The position numbers and the translations under genes were made by a program. Source: Petrocella atlantisensis (GTDB lineage Bacteria; Bacillota; Clostridia; Lachnospirales; Vallitaleaceae). Taken from it: a stretch of 64,000 nucleotides of DNA. How positions within the stretch are numbered: position 1 is the first letter of the stretch; each line of letters starts with the position of its first letter. The stretch covers positions 2,166,001 to 2,230,000 of the forward strand of contig NZ_LR130778.1 of assembly GCF_900538275.1 (NCBI RefSeq), in the 5' to 3' direction. Positions 1 to 8,397 of the stretch are shown piece after piece. The notes under the pieces are model-generated. The model was not told the origin of the DNA. It did no database searches and worked only from the letters and a program-made list of their open reading frames with translations.

Positions 1-1
1 A

Positions 2-1024
2 GATGGCAATGTGCGTATCTTATCAAAAGACCAGTTCTTTAATACAAGCGGGGTCCTTGAGGCACTTTACTTTGACGTTGGGGATGTTGTGGCCAAAGGA
101 GATCTCTTGGCAAAATTAAGTACAGACGACCTAGCATTAAAAATCAAACAAACTGAGATTGCCATTAACACAGAGATTGAAAGACAAAAAGAAAGTATAA
201 CCAATCATACATATGACATACAAATGCAAGAGGCGATCATTGAAAGTCTCACAAAAGAACTTCAGCGCGAGATGAGTCTACTAGAGACCATGGCCACATA
301 TCCGAGTATCTACACACCGAATGAGCATAATGACCAATTGTATAAAAAAGAACAACTGGAAGCGACTTTAGATTCTGAGAAAAATGAACTTCAGAAGCTT
401 AAGAATGAAAGCCAAGCGCTGAATAATTTGCTCATTGATGACAAGAAGGTGATCCTAGAGTTGTTGAAGCTGGATTTAGAAAAGGCATATTTGTATGCGG
501 ATACAGATGGGGTTATTGGTACGATTCATGGTGTGGTGAATACCAGTATAGGAACAACAAACGCTTTTTTAACCATACTGGATCAGGAACAGCCTATGAT
601 TTTGTCCATGGTATCTGAGCTGGATATTGGTCAAGTGACATTAGGTCAAAAAGTATTGGTTGAGCTTGAAAGCGATTATGGTATGACTTATGAAGGTCGT
701 GTCTCATGGATTAGCATGACCCCCACCATTGATAATAATGGGATTGTTTCCTATGAAGTCGAGATTATCTTGGAAAAATATCCGGATACCATTCGATCTG
801 GCTTATCGGCTTTGCTACATATTGTACTAAAGGAACGTTTGGATGTACTGGTCATTCCAAATTCAGCCGTAAAGATTGTTAATAATCAACAAGTGGTTGA
901 GGTGAAAGTAAGCGACCAAATTCAAGAAAGAATAGTGGTTACAGGGTTAACCGATGGTGTTAATGTTGAAGTTATACAGGGACTGGAAGAAGGAGAAACA
1001 CTTATTGTACGTAGCTTAAAATAA
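2..1024 (+). CDS. HlyD/MacA-type adaptor subunit of an ABC exporter (5' end outside window)
   Basis: Membrane-fusion/adaptor protein that links an inner-membrane ABC permease to the envelope. The frame is open to the window edge and begins inside the first half of a biotinyl-lipoyl-like domain (VLEALYFDVGDVVAKGDLL). The signal/TM anchor must therefore lie upstream, and the GTG at 11 is unlikely to be the true start. A Glu/Lys-rich coiled-coil hairpin follows (about residues 45-155), then the second lipoyl half (DGVIGTIHGVV), a beta-barrel and a membrane-proximal domain. It stands 14 bp upstream of a MacB-like permease, in an apparent operon with a lipoprotein and an ATPase. The substrate cannot be predicted. 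Family is clear, gene name is not. Confidence 0.85.
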   Translation, partial: DGNVRILSKDQFFNTSGVLEALYFDVGDVVAKGDLLAKLSTDDLALKIKQTEIAINTEIERQKESITNHTYDIQMQEAIIESLTKELQREMSLLETMATYPSIYTPNEHNDQLYKKEQLEATLDSEKNELQKLKNESQALNNLLIDDKKVILELLKLDLEKAYLYADTDGVIGTIHGVVNTSIGTTNAFLTILDQEQPMILSMVSELDIGQVTLGQKVLVELESDYGMTYEGRVSWISMTPTIDNNGIVSYEVEIILEKYPDTIRSGLSALLHIVLKERLDVLVIPNSAVKIVNNQQVVEVKVSDQIQERIVVTGLTDGVNVEVIQGLEEGETLIVRSLK

Positions 1025-1038
1025 GAAGAAGGTGAATG

Positions 1039-2223
1039 ATGAAAATAACAGAAATATTTAGAGCTATTTTTACCAATATACTGGCCAATAAGTTTAGGGT
1101 TTTTTTGACCATGCTTGGCATCATTGTTGGCGCAGCTACCATCATCATGGTGGTAGGCATAGGGAAAGCCTCAGAAAAAGCGGTTGAAGAACAGTTTGCT
1201 ATGCTAAATGTCGGAACGCTTTATGTTCAAACGGGTCCGGGTAGCAAAGATACCCTATCAAAAGAAGATGTGAACCTCATAACAGAGAATGCAGAAAATG
1301 TACAAGGGGCGACCATCTTAATGACCACACGAGGCGATATTAGTTCTAATTATGAGACTTTTAATGGTTCTATCTCGGGTGTGACAAGCATCTTTGATGA
1401 AATGAGTAATTTGTCCATGTATCAAGGCACTTTTATTGAAGTAGCTCAGGATGAACGACGTGAAAGGGTTGTTGTTCTAGGGTACACCTTAGCAGAGACA
1501 CTTTTTCCGGAAGATATTGAAAAGGCGATTGGTGAGAGTATTACCATAAGCGGCAAACGCTATATTGTGGTGGGTATTATTGATCGTGTTGGCGATGCCA
1601 TTCAAGGTTTACTTATTGATGAAGCGGCTATATTACCATACTCGACAGCAGAAAGTTATGTAGTGGGATCGTCAGGAAAACCTAGAATCATTGCAGTAGC
1701 AAAAGACATCAATGCCGTTGAAAACGCTATTATTGAACTTGAGCAGATCTTTAGAGAGGCGTACCGGCCTGTAGGTGGCGTTGATTTAGTAATCAAAGAT
1801 GCTGGAAGTAAATTAGTAGCAGCACAAGACAGTGCAAAAACTATGTCTGTTCTATTAATCTCTGTCGCGACCATTGTATTAATTGTTGGTGGTATAGGTA
1901 TTATGAATGTTCTTTTTGTATCAGTAAGAGAACGAACAAAAGAGATTGGCATCTTAAAAGCGCTGGGTGCCAGAAGAGCGGATATATTATTACAGTTTTT
2001 ACTGGAATCCATTATGATTAGCTTTTTAGGAGGCATACTAGGCATTGTTCTAAGTTTTGTGACCCTACCACTGATGGCCTATTTACAAGTTGAAGTGAAC
2101 CCATCCCTAAACGGTTATATACTGGCACTCGTTTTTTCAGTGGTAACAGGTACTTTTTTTGGTTATTACCCTGCAACCCTTGCAGCTGCACTTAGACCCA
2201 TAGATGCCTTAAGGTATGAATAG
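1039..2223 (+). CDS. MacB-like ABC transporter permease (FtsX/MacB family)
   Basis: Permease of a MacB/LolCDE-type exporter without a fused ATPase. A TM helix near residues 18-40 is followed by a large extracytoplasmic MacB_PCD domain (about 45-240) and a C-terminal FtsX domain with three TM helices, including the typical VRERTKEIGILKALGA cytoplasmic loop. There are two adjacent ATG codons (1036, 1039). The second gives better spacing from AAGGTG, so I use it; the first would add one Met. The order adaptor-permease-lipoprotein-ATPase shows that the tripartite pump is encoded as separate chains, as is usual in Gram-positives. Confidence 0.9.
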   Translation: MKITEIFRAIFTNILANKFRVFLTMLGIIVGAATIIMVVGIGKASEKAVEEQFAMLNVGTLYVQTGPGSKDTLSKEDVNLITENAENVQGATILMTTRGDISSNYETFNGSISGVTSIFDEMSNLSMYQGTFIEVAQDERRERVVVLGYTLAETLFPEDIEKAIGESITISGKRYIVVGIIDRVGDAIQGLLIDEAAILPYSTAESYVVGSSGKPRIIAVAKDINAVENAIIELEQIFREAYRPVGGVDLVIKDAGSKLVAAQDSAKTMSVLLISVATIVLIVGGIGIMNVLFVSVRERTKEIGILKALGARRADILLQFLLESIMISFLGGILGIVLSFVTLPLMAYLQVEVNPSLNGYILALVFSVVTGTFFGYYPATLAAALRPIDALRYE

Positions 2224-2235
2224 GAGACAAAGAGA

Positions 2236-2775
2236 ATGAAAAAAACAAGCATAATTATAATGGCACTCATGATATTGATCAGCGCATCAGGATGTTCTTC
2301 AGACATAGCGCAAAAAGAATCAACAACGTCAGAGGCGGCAACCATTGAAGCAATCACAACGCCTGTACCGGAAAGAAAAGCGGAGGTTATGGGCATTATT
2401 AAAAATGTTATAGGCAATGAAGTCAGTGTTTCATTGTTACTAAAGAATGCAGAGAGTGAAGAAAATATGGAACAAGAAGCCCTACTAACAGATGAGGAAA
2501 AAGCGACCAAGCAGGCAGAAAAAAGAGCAGCCAATCAAGCGGAAAATGCTGATAATACAGAAAAAAACCCGTTGGAAAATGTAGAATTGTCCGGTGAAAT
2601 CAAAGACGTGGTAATTCCAGTAGGAACGAAAGTGGTTCAAAGCACTGGTACGGGTGAATTTATAGATCTTAATATTGGGGATATAGTAAAAGGAACCAGT
2701 GTTAAGATATGGCTCATAGAAGATGAAGAAGGAGAAGTAGCTGTCGCGGAATTTGTTCAGTTACAAATACGATAA
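2236..2775 (+). CDS. Putative lipoprotein within the MacAB-like operon
   Basis: A 179-residue secreted lipoprotein of unknown function. The signal peptide ends in a lipobox with Cys20 (ISASGC). A Ser/Thr/Ala/Glu linker follows. The mature part has a beta-rich segment (VMGIIKNVIGNEVSVSLL), a charged Lys/Glu/Ala stretch around residues 75-110 that could be helical, and a second beta-rich segment. AGGAG lies 9 bp upstream of the ATG. It sits between permease and ATPase genes with 12-bp and 0-3-bp gaps, so it is probably co-expressed and may be an accessory or substrate of the exporter. No family recognised. Confidence 0.75.
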   Translation: MKKTSIIIMALMILISASGCSSDIAQKESTTSEAATIEAITTPVPERKAEVMGIIKNVIGNEVSVSLLLKNAESEENMEQEALLTDEEKATKQAEKRAANQAENADNTEKNPLENVELSGEIKDVVIPVGTKVVQSTGTGEFIDLNIGDIVKGTSVKIWLIEDEEGEVAVAEFVQLQIR

Positions 2776-2778
2776 GTG

Positions 2779-3462
2779 ATGAAGACGATTATAGAGATGA
2801 CCAACATAAAAAAATCCTATAAAATGGGAGATAATATCCTTGAAGTCCTAAAAGGTATTGATTTATCCATAACAGAAGGCGAATTCGTTGCCATTCTGGG
2901 CCCATCTGGTTCAGGGAAGTCAACGATTATGAACATCATGGGCTGCATTGATGCAAAAAGCCAAGGGAAGTACTTATTGGATGGAAAAAATATTGAGAAT
3001 TTCTCTGAAGATGAGTTGGCCATAGTGAGAAACGATAAAATTGGCTTTGTTTTTCAAAAGTTCAACTTATTACCCCGTTTATCCACACTGAATAATGTAG
3101 AAATGCCGATTCTATTAAGAGGCGGATCCTCAAAGGAAGCTAAGACAAAGGCAAAAGTCTATCTGGACATGGTAGGACTAGGAGACCGAATGCACCATAA
3201 GCCGATAGAACTTAGTGGTGGTCAACAGCAAAGGGTTGCTATTGCAAGAGCACTTGTTGGTGAACCTGAATTAATACTGGCTGATGAGCCAACAGGTAAT
3301 CTGGATCAAACATCAGGAAAAGAAATTATGGCATTGTTCAAAAAATTGAACGATGAAGGCAATACAATCGTTATGATTACCCATGATGAAAAAATCGCCA
3401 GTCAGGCTAAGCGTGTTATTAGAATTGTAGATGGATTAATTGAGCCAAGCTTTATTCTTTAA
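2779..3462 (+). CDS. MacB/LolD-type ABC transporter ATPase
   Basis: ATP-hydrolysing subunit for the permease encoded upstream. Visible motifs are Walker A (GPSGSGKST), Q-loop (FVFQKFNLLPRL), the signature LSGGQQQR, Walker B (LILADEPTG) with the D-loop NLD, and the H-loop MITHD. The length of about 227 aa is normal for this family. The gene starts directly after the TAA of the lipoprotein. A GTG at 2776 would add one residue, but the ATG at 2779 is preferred. The strong match to LolD/MacB-type ATPases supports an extrusion role rather than import. Confidence 0.9.
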   Translation: MKTIIEMTNIKKSYKMGDNILEVLKGIDLSITEGEFVAILGPSGSGKSTIMNIMGCIDAKSQGKYLLDGKNIENFSEDELAIVRNDKIGFVFQKFNLLPRLSTLNNVEMPILLRGGSSKEAKTKAKVYLDMVGLGDRMHHKPIELSGGQQQRVAIARALVGEPELILADEPTGNLDQTSGKEIMALFKKLNDEGNTIVMITHDEKIASQAKRVIRIVDGLIEPSFIL

Positions 3463-3512
3463 GATAGAGGGTCACGATTTTAATAAGTCTTGGTGATAAT
3501 TACATAAAAAGG

Positions 3513-3540
3513 TTGACATTAATAAAAATAGTTGTATAAT
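3513..3540 (+). promoter_or_regulatory. Sigma-A promoter of the rbs operon
   Basis: TTGACA at 3513-3518 and TATAAT at 3535-3540 are separated by 16 bp, 41 bp upstream of the rbsR start. Both hexamers match the consensus exactly. Confidence 0.8.
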
Positions 3541-3549
3541 TATACTTAG

Positions 3550-3561
3550 TTAAACGTTTAC
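3550..3561 (+). promoter_or_regulatory. LacI-type operator, proximal to rbsR
   Basis: TTAAACGTTTAC, centred on the CG step typical of LacI/GalR operators, begins 9 bp after the -10 box. Binding here would block initiation or clearance, giving autorepression and ribose induction. A near-identical site precedes rbsK. Confidence 0.7.
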
Positions 3562-3581
3562 TTAGATAGAAAGGACATCAT

Positions 3582-4583
3582 ATGAAGGTGACAATCAAGC
3601 ACATTGCAGAGTTAGCAGGCGTATCCATAGCGACGGTATCTAAAGTGATTAATCATAAGGATGAGAAAATCACACACCAGACAAGGGACCGTGTGCTTGA
3701 GGTAATCAAGGAGCAAGGTTATATACCTAACCGTGTTGCCAGTTCTATGGTAACCAAGAGAACCAAGACTTTGGGACTTATGATACCGGATATTACTAAC
3801 CCATTTTTCCCTGAATTGGCACGAGGTGTGGAAGATGGCGCTAATGAAATGGGTTACACCCTTATTCTCTGCAATTCGGACAATGACCTTCAAAAAGAAG
3901 AAAGCTATCTGGAGATGTTACAGGAAAAAATGGTGGATGGCATAATCTTTACGGCCTCCAGTCGTCGCACAACCATGAGCTCTGCTTTTTTGAAGTTGAC
4001 GATACCGGTGGTGTCAGTGGACAGAGAGATTGAAGGCCTAAAGCTTGAAGGTAAGATTACGGTTGACAATGAAAAAGGTGCCTTCGAAGCGGTTTGCTAT
4101 TTATTAGAAAAAGGTTATAGAAAAATATACCATATATCAGGGCCTTTATTATCCAAGACTGCCAAGGATCGCTATGCCGGTTTCATAAGAGCACATAAGG
4201 AAAAAGGTATCATGCCTATAGAAGACCATCTTCTTGAAGGGAACTATACCAGCACATGGGGTTATGATTATACAAAAAAACTTATTGAAGAACAGGTGGA
4301 CTTTGACAGTCTTTTCTGTGGCAATGATTTGATTGCTCTTGGGGCTTATAAAGCTTTACATGAAAAAAATATAAGAATTCCTGAAGACATCGGTATTATT
4401 GGGTTTGACGATATTTATATGGCAGAGATTGTGTCCCCGGGACTTACAACGGTAAGACAACCCTCTTATAGCATGGGCTATAAAGCTGCGGAGATGATGC
4501 TAGATCGTATTAAGAATAAAGATAGCATTCAAAAGGAATGGGTACTAGAATCGAAACTGATTATACGTGGTAGTACCAAATAA
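3582..4583 (+). CDS. rbsR: LacI-family ribose operon repressor
   Basis: DNA-binding repressor predicted to sense ribose or a derivative. An N-terminal LacI helix-turn-helix (IKHIAELAGVSIATVSKVIN) and hinge helix (PNRVASSMV) are followed by a periplasmic-binding-protein-like sensor (GLMIPDITNPFF near residue 65). The length of 333 aa is typical. AAAGGA precedes the ATG. It is the first gene of the rbs cluster. A promoter and operator lie directly upstream, and a second operator lies between it and rbsK, which is strong contextual support for the name. Confidence 0.88.
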   Translation: MKVTIKHIAELAGVSIATVSKVINHKDEKITHQTRDRVLEVIKEQGYIPNRVASSMVTKRTKTLGLMIPDITNPFFPELARGVEDGANEMGYTLILCNSDNDLQKEESYLEMLQEKMVDGIIFTASSRRTTMSSAFLKLTIPVVSVDREIEGLKLEGKITVDNEKGAFEAVCYLLEKGYRKIYHISGPLLSKTAKDRYAGFIRAHKEKGIMPIEDHLLEGNYTSTWGYDYTKKLIEEQVDFDSLFCGNDLIALGAYKALHEKNIRIPEDIGIIGFDDIYMAEIVSPGLTTVRQPSYSMGYKAAEMMLDRIKNKDSIQKEWVLESKLIIRGSTK

Positions 4584-4593
4584 AAATTTAATG

Positions 4594-4609
4594 GGTTAAA
4601 CGTTTACCC
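4594..4609 (+). promoter_or_regulatory. LacI-type operator upstream of rbsK
   Basis: GGTTAAACGTTTACCC is a near-perfect palindrome (one mismatched pair), 15 bp upstream of rbsK and just before its GAGGTG ribosome binding site. With the site at 3550 it could allow looping over rbsR or a roadblock inside the operon. Confidence 0.7.
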
Positions 4610-4624
4610 TAGAGAGGTGAAAAG

Positions 4625-5542
4625 ATGAAAAAAATATTGGTACTGGGCAGTTTGAACATGGACTTGGTAACAAGAGTGCACATAACACCAAAAGTGGGCG
4701 AGACTTTACTTGGAGAAGGCTTAGAACAGATTCCCGGTGGTAAAGGCGCCAATCAAGCGGTTGCCATCGGAAAGTTGGGTGGACAGGTTGCTATGCTTGG
4801 CCGTGTGGGTATGGATGGTTTTGGTGAAGTTTTGATGAAAAACCTATCGGCAAACGGTGTTGAGGCATATCTGACCCAAGCGGTTCAAGGTCCACCTACA
4901 GGGGTTGCCTTGATCATGGTGAATGATAGTGGTGATAATTCTATTGTCGTTATTCCGGGCGCGAACTTTGCACTGAATAAAGAAGATCTGACACCGGCGA
5001 TGTTTGAAGGATGTGACTACCTCTTAGCACAACTGGAAACGCCTATAGAAACTATTGAGACAGCTTTTGCGATGGCAAAAGCACAAGGACTTTACACCAT
5101 TTTAAATCCGGCACCGGCCAGAACGTTGTCCAAACAATTAATCGAACGGACCGATTTATTAGTACCTAATGAAACAGAATTTGCTACACTGACAGGTATA
5201 CAACCGGATTCAGAGGCCCATATCAAGGAAGGTGCAAGTCTGCTTTTTGAAATCGGGGTTAAAGAGATCATCATTACTTTAGGTGAAGATGGGGCGTGCC
5301 ATATAGACACTTCGGGTAACCTACATTATGTTAAAGGTCATAAGGTAAAAGCCGTTGATACAACAGGTGCAGGTGATAGCTTCATAGGAGGTTTATTATA
5401 CGGTATGGCTCAAGGTGAGGATGTAAAAAAAGCTATGAATAGGGCTGTTATTGTTGGTGCTCTTACAGTTACCAAGTTAGGTGCTCAATCCTCACTGCCA
5501 ACATTAAAAGAGGTAGAAGACTATGTAGGAGGTCTTAAATGA
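4625..5542 (+). CDS. rbsK: Ribokinase
   Basis: Phosphorylates D-ribose to ribose 5-phosphate with ATP in the cytoplasm. PfkB-family fold: the N-terminal substrate motif GGKGANQA and the C-terminal ATP/anion-hole motif DTTGAGDSF, which holds the catalytic Asp, are both present. NPAPA and the VPNETE motif of ribokinases are also visible. The length of 305 aa is standard. The stop overlaps the rbsD start (ATGA), indicating translational coupling. Confidence 0.95.
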   Translation: MKKILVLGSLNMDLVTRVHITPKVGETLLGEGLEQIPGGKGANQAVAIGKLGGQVAMLGRVGMDGFGEVLMKNLSANGVEAYLTQAVQGPPTGVALIMVNDSGDNSIVVIPGANFALNKEDLTPAMFEGCDYLLAQLETPIETIETAFAMAKAQGLYTILNPAPARTLSKQLIERTDLLVPNETEFATLTGIQPDSEAHIKEGASLLFEIGVKEIIITLGEDGACHIDTSGNLHYVKGHKVKAVDTTGAGDSFIGGLLYGMAQGEDVKKAMNRAVIVGALTVTKLGAQSSLPTLKEVEDYVGGLK

Positions 5543-5934
5543 AAAAAGGTATATTAATAAATGCAGATATTGTAGAAGTGATAGCAAAAATGGGGCACAT
5601 GGATGAGATTGTAATTGGTGATGCCGGACTTCCGATTCCGGAAGGTGTTAGACGGATCGATATCGCTCTTAAAGCCGGAACCCCTGGCTTTATGGAGACG
5701 TTGGAAACCTTGATGTCAGAATTTGTTTGTGAAGCTGTTACACTTGCTGAAGAGATTCAGACCATCAACCCGACAATTGAATTGGAACTTAAGTCTTTAC
5801 TAAAAGATATACCCATAACTTACATAAGTCATGAGGATTTTAAGAAGCAAACAAAGACAGCAAAGGCCGTCATTCGTACAGGGGAATGTAGCCCCTATGC
5901 GAATATAATCCTAAGATCCGGTGTATTTTTCTAA
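5539..5934 (+). CDS. rbsD: D-ribose pyranase
   Basis: Interconverts the beta-pyranose and beta-furanose forms of ribose so that imported sugar can be used by ribokinase. RbsD/FucU family, 131 aa. The MGHMDE segment carries the conserved His near residue 20, followed by IGDAGLPIPEGVRRIDIAL. The C-terminal VIRTGECSPYANIILRSGV motif contains the conserved Tyr/Asn active-site residues. The start overlaps the rbsK stop by 4 bp. Confidence 0.93.
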   Translation: MKKGILINADIVEVIAKMGHMDEIVIGDAGLPIPEGVRRIDIALKAGTPGFMETLETLMSEFVCEAVTLAEEIQTINPTIELELKSLLKDIPITYISHEDFKKQTKTAKAVIRTGECSPYANIILRSGVFF

Positions 5935-5944
5935 AGGAGCTAAA

Positions 5945-7444
5945 ATGAATAATCCTATACTAAAAATGGAAAATATCAGTAAGACTTTCCCAGGTGTTAA
6001 AGCCTTAGATGGCGTTCATTTAAATGTTTATGAAGGTAGAGTCATGGCACTTCTTGGAGAAAATGGCGCCGGCAAGTCCACGCTCATGAAGATACTATCC
6101 GGTGTCTACGAGCGGAGTGAAGGTGATGTCTATTATATGGGCCAGCCGGTAACCTTCAAAAATGTTAAGGAATCCCAAGATGTCGGCATAGCCATCATAC
6201 ACCAGGAGTTGAACCTGGTAGATGAGCTTAGCATAGCAGAAAACATTTTTCTTGGAAGAGAACCCAAAAAAGGTCTTGGTGCCATTGATCGTAAAAAAAT
6301 GGTGACCGATGCTAGGGCTTTACTTGAGCGTCTTAATCTTGTTGAGGACCCTAACAAATCTATGAAAAAGTTACCCATTGGTAAAAAACAGATGGTAGAA
6401 ATAGCTAAGGCTTTGTCTCTGGATGCTAAGTTGATTATCATGGATGAGCCGACAGATGCTCTGACAGATAAGGAAACAGAAAGTCTATTTAAAGTCATTC
6501 GAACACTTAGAGATCAAGGTAAGAGCATTGTTTATATATCCCATAGATTAAAGGAAATATTTGAAATCTGTGATGATATAACCATATTAAGAGACGGTCG
6601 ATTTGTAGCTGAAAAGAAGGTCTCTGAAATGGATGAAAATGCATTGATTGAAATGATGGTAGGTAGAAAATTAGAAGAACAGTATCCCTACATCAAAGAT
6701 CATCAAGGCGAACTTTTACTTGAAGTGGAAGGTCTTGGAAATGATCATGTTCATGATATCGCCTTTAACCTTTATGCCGGTGAGATACTGGGTGTATCCG
6801 GCCTTATGGGAGCCGGACGTACAGAACTTGCCAAAACTCTATATGGTGCGTATCCGATTAAAAGCGGTGCTATGAAACTTTCCGGTAATAAGATTATACC
6901 CAAATCAGAAGCTTCTGTTATCAAAGCAGGACTAACCTATGTATCAGAAGACCGTAAAAAAGACGGCCTAGTACTGAGCATGTCTGTTAAAGAAAATATA
7001 TCTTTATCAGCGATGAACCGTATTACCAGACATCATGTTATAAGAAAAAGTGAGGAGCTTGGGTTGATACGGGATTTTATCCGTCAGCTGTCGATTAAGA
7101 CCCCTACGGAAGCACAAAAAGTCAAGAACTTAAGTGGTGGTAATCAGCAAAAGGTGAGCATCGCCAAAAGCTTAATGACAAGACCGAAGGTGCTGGTTCT
7201 GGATGAACCCACGAGAGGCGTGGATGTCGGTGCCAAGAAGGAAATCTACGACCTAATGAATCAGTTTAAGAAAGAGGGTATGGGTATATTGATGATATCT
7301 TCTGAAATACCGGAGCTCCTTGGTATGTGTGATCGCATCCTTGTGATGCATGAAGGCACCGTACAAGGCATACTAACCAGAGCTGAGGCCACACAAGAGA
7401 ACATCATGCGTTACGCTGTCGGATTAGAAGGAGGCAAGTCATGA
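5945..7444 (+). CDS. rbsA: Ribose ABC transporter, tandem ATPase subunit
   Basis: Energises ribose uptake through RbsC. It has two fused nucleotide-binding domains. NBD1 has Walker A GENGAGKST and Walker B LIIMDEPTDAL with a degenerate signature (LPIGKKQM). NBD2 has a modified P-loop (GLMGAGRTE), the canonical signature LSGGNQQKV and VLVLDEPTRGVD. This asymmetry is normal for CUT2 sugar importers. AAAGGAG at 5934-5939 places the start at ATG 5945, after the rbsD stop; an in-frame upstream codon at 5921 would overlap rbsD and lacks a good site. The stop overlaps the rbsC start. Confidence 0.95.
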   Translation: MNNPILKMENISKTFPGVKALDGVHLNVYEGRVMALLGENGAGKSTLMKILSGVYERSEGDVYYMGQPVTFKNVKESQDVGIAIIHQELNLVDELSIAENIFLGREPKKGLGAIDRKKMVTDARALLERLNLVEDPNKSMKKLPIGKKQMVEIAKALSLDAKLIIMDEPTDALTDKETESLFKVIRTLRDQGKSIVYISHRLKEIFEICDDITILRDGRFVAEKKVSEMDENALIEMMVGRKLEEQYPYIKDHQGELLLEVEGLGNDHVHDIAFNLYAGEILGVSGLMGAGRTELAKTLYGAYPIKSGAMKLSGNKIIPKSEASVIKAGLTYVSEDRKKDGLVLSMSVKENISLSAMNRITRHHVIRKSEELGLIRDFIRQLSIKTPTEAQKVKNLSGGNQQKVSIAKSLMTRPKVLVLDEPTRGVDVGAKKEIYDLMNQFKKEGMGILMISSEIPELLGMCDRILVMHEGTVQGILTRAEATQENIMRYAVGLEGGKS

Positions 7445-8382
7445 AACAAGAGTATAAAGAAAACCTAAGACGCTTTCAATCTGTTTTCGGGTTGTTGTTT
7501 TTCACCATCGTTATTTCATTATTAAGTGACCGATTCCTTACAGGATCCAACATATTTAATGTGCTTAGGCAGACTTCTATTAATGCAATCATAGCAGCAG
7601 GTATGACTTTCGTTATTCTAACCGGTGGGATTGACCTGTCCGTTGGCTCCACTTTTGCTTTCTCAGGCGCCATCGGTGCTTATCTGATTGGCACGGGCCA
7701 ACCGGTGATGGTTGCGGTGGCTGGAGCTTTATCCATAGGCCTGTTGATTGGGATGGCCAATGGTTTCATCATTGCCCATTGGAATCTTCAACCCTTTATC
7801 GTAACCCTGGCCACCATGACCATCTTTAGAGGTGCCACCTTGGTTTTTACAGACGGAAAACCAATTGGTACCGGCTATGAAGGCAGTGCAGCAATATTTG
7901 CCAAAATCGGTGGCGGTTATACTTTTGGTATTCCCAATCCCATACTGATTATGATTGTACTTTTTGGGTTGGCGTATTACATCTTAAAACATATGAGTAT
8001 GGGGCGATATATCTATGCAACAGGTGGCAACCAGGAAGCGACCAAGCTCTCCGGAGTCAGTATTAAAAAGGTCAAGGTATTCGTATATGGTATTAGTGGC
8101 TTGTTTGCAGCCATATCGGGTATGATCATCACTTCAAGACTTTCCTCAGCACAGCCGACAGCTGGTACAGGTTATGAGCTGGATGCCATAGCTGCCGTTG
8201 TACTTGGCGGTACATCATTGGCTGGTGGGGTTGGATCTATATTAGGTACAGTAATAGGCGCACTCATCATTGGGATCTTAAACAACGCACTGAATCTGTT
8301 GAACGTGTCATCATATTATCAACAGCTGGCAAAAGGCTTGGTCATACTGATCGCTGTGTTGTTAGATCGAAAAGAAAAATAA
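7441..8382 (+). CDS. rbsC: Ribose ABC transporter permease
   Basis: Membrane channel of the CUT2-family ribose importer. The 313 residues contain about eight to ten hydrophobic helices. The family motif AGMTFVILTGGIDLSVGS is near residue 53, and the EAA-like region GGNQEATKLSGVSIKKVK is the coupling site for RbsA. AGGAGGC precedes the ATG, which overlaps the rbsA stop. It is followed after 15 bp by rbsB. Confidence 0.95.
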   Translation: MKQEYKENLRRFQSVFGLLFFTIVISLLSDRFLTGSNIFNVLRQTSINAIIAAGMTFVILTGGIDLSVGSTFAFSGAIGAYLIGTGQPVMVAVAGALSIGLLIGMANGFIIAHWNLQPFIVTLATMTIFRGATLVFTDGKPIGTGYEGSAAIFAKIGGGYTFGIPNPILIMIVLFGLAYYILKHMSMGRYIYATGGNQEATKLSGVSIKKVKVFVYGISGLFAAISGMIITSRLSSAQPTAGTGYELDAIAAVVLGGTSLAGGVGSILGTVIGALIIGILNNALNLLNVSSYYQQLAKGLVILIAVLLDRKEK

Positions 8383-8397
8383 TAGGGAGGAAACAAA

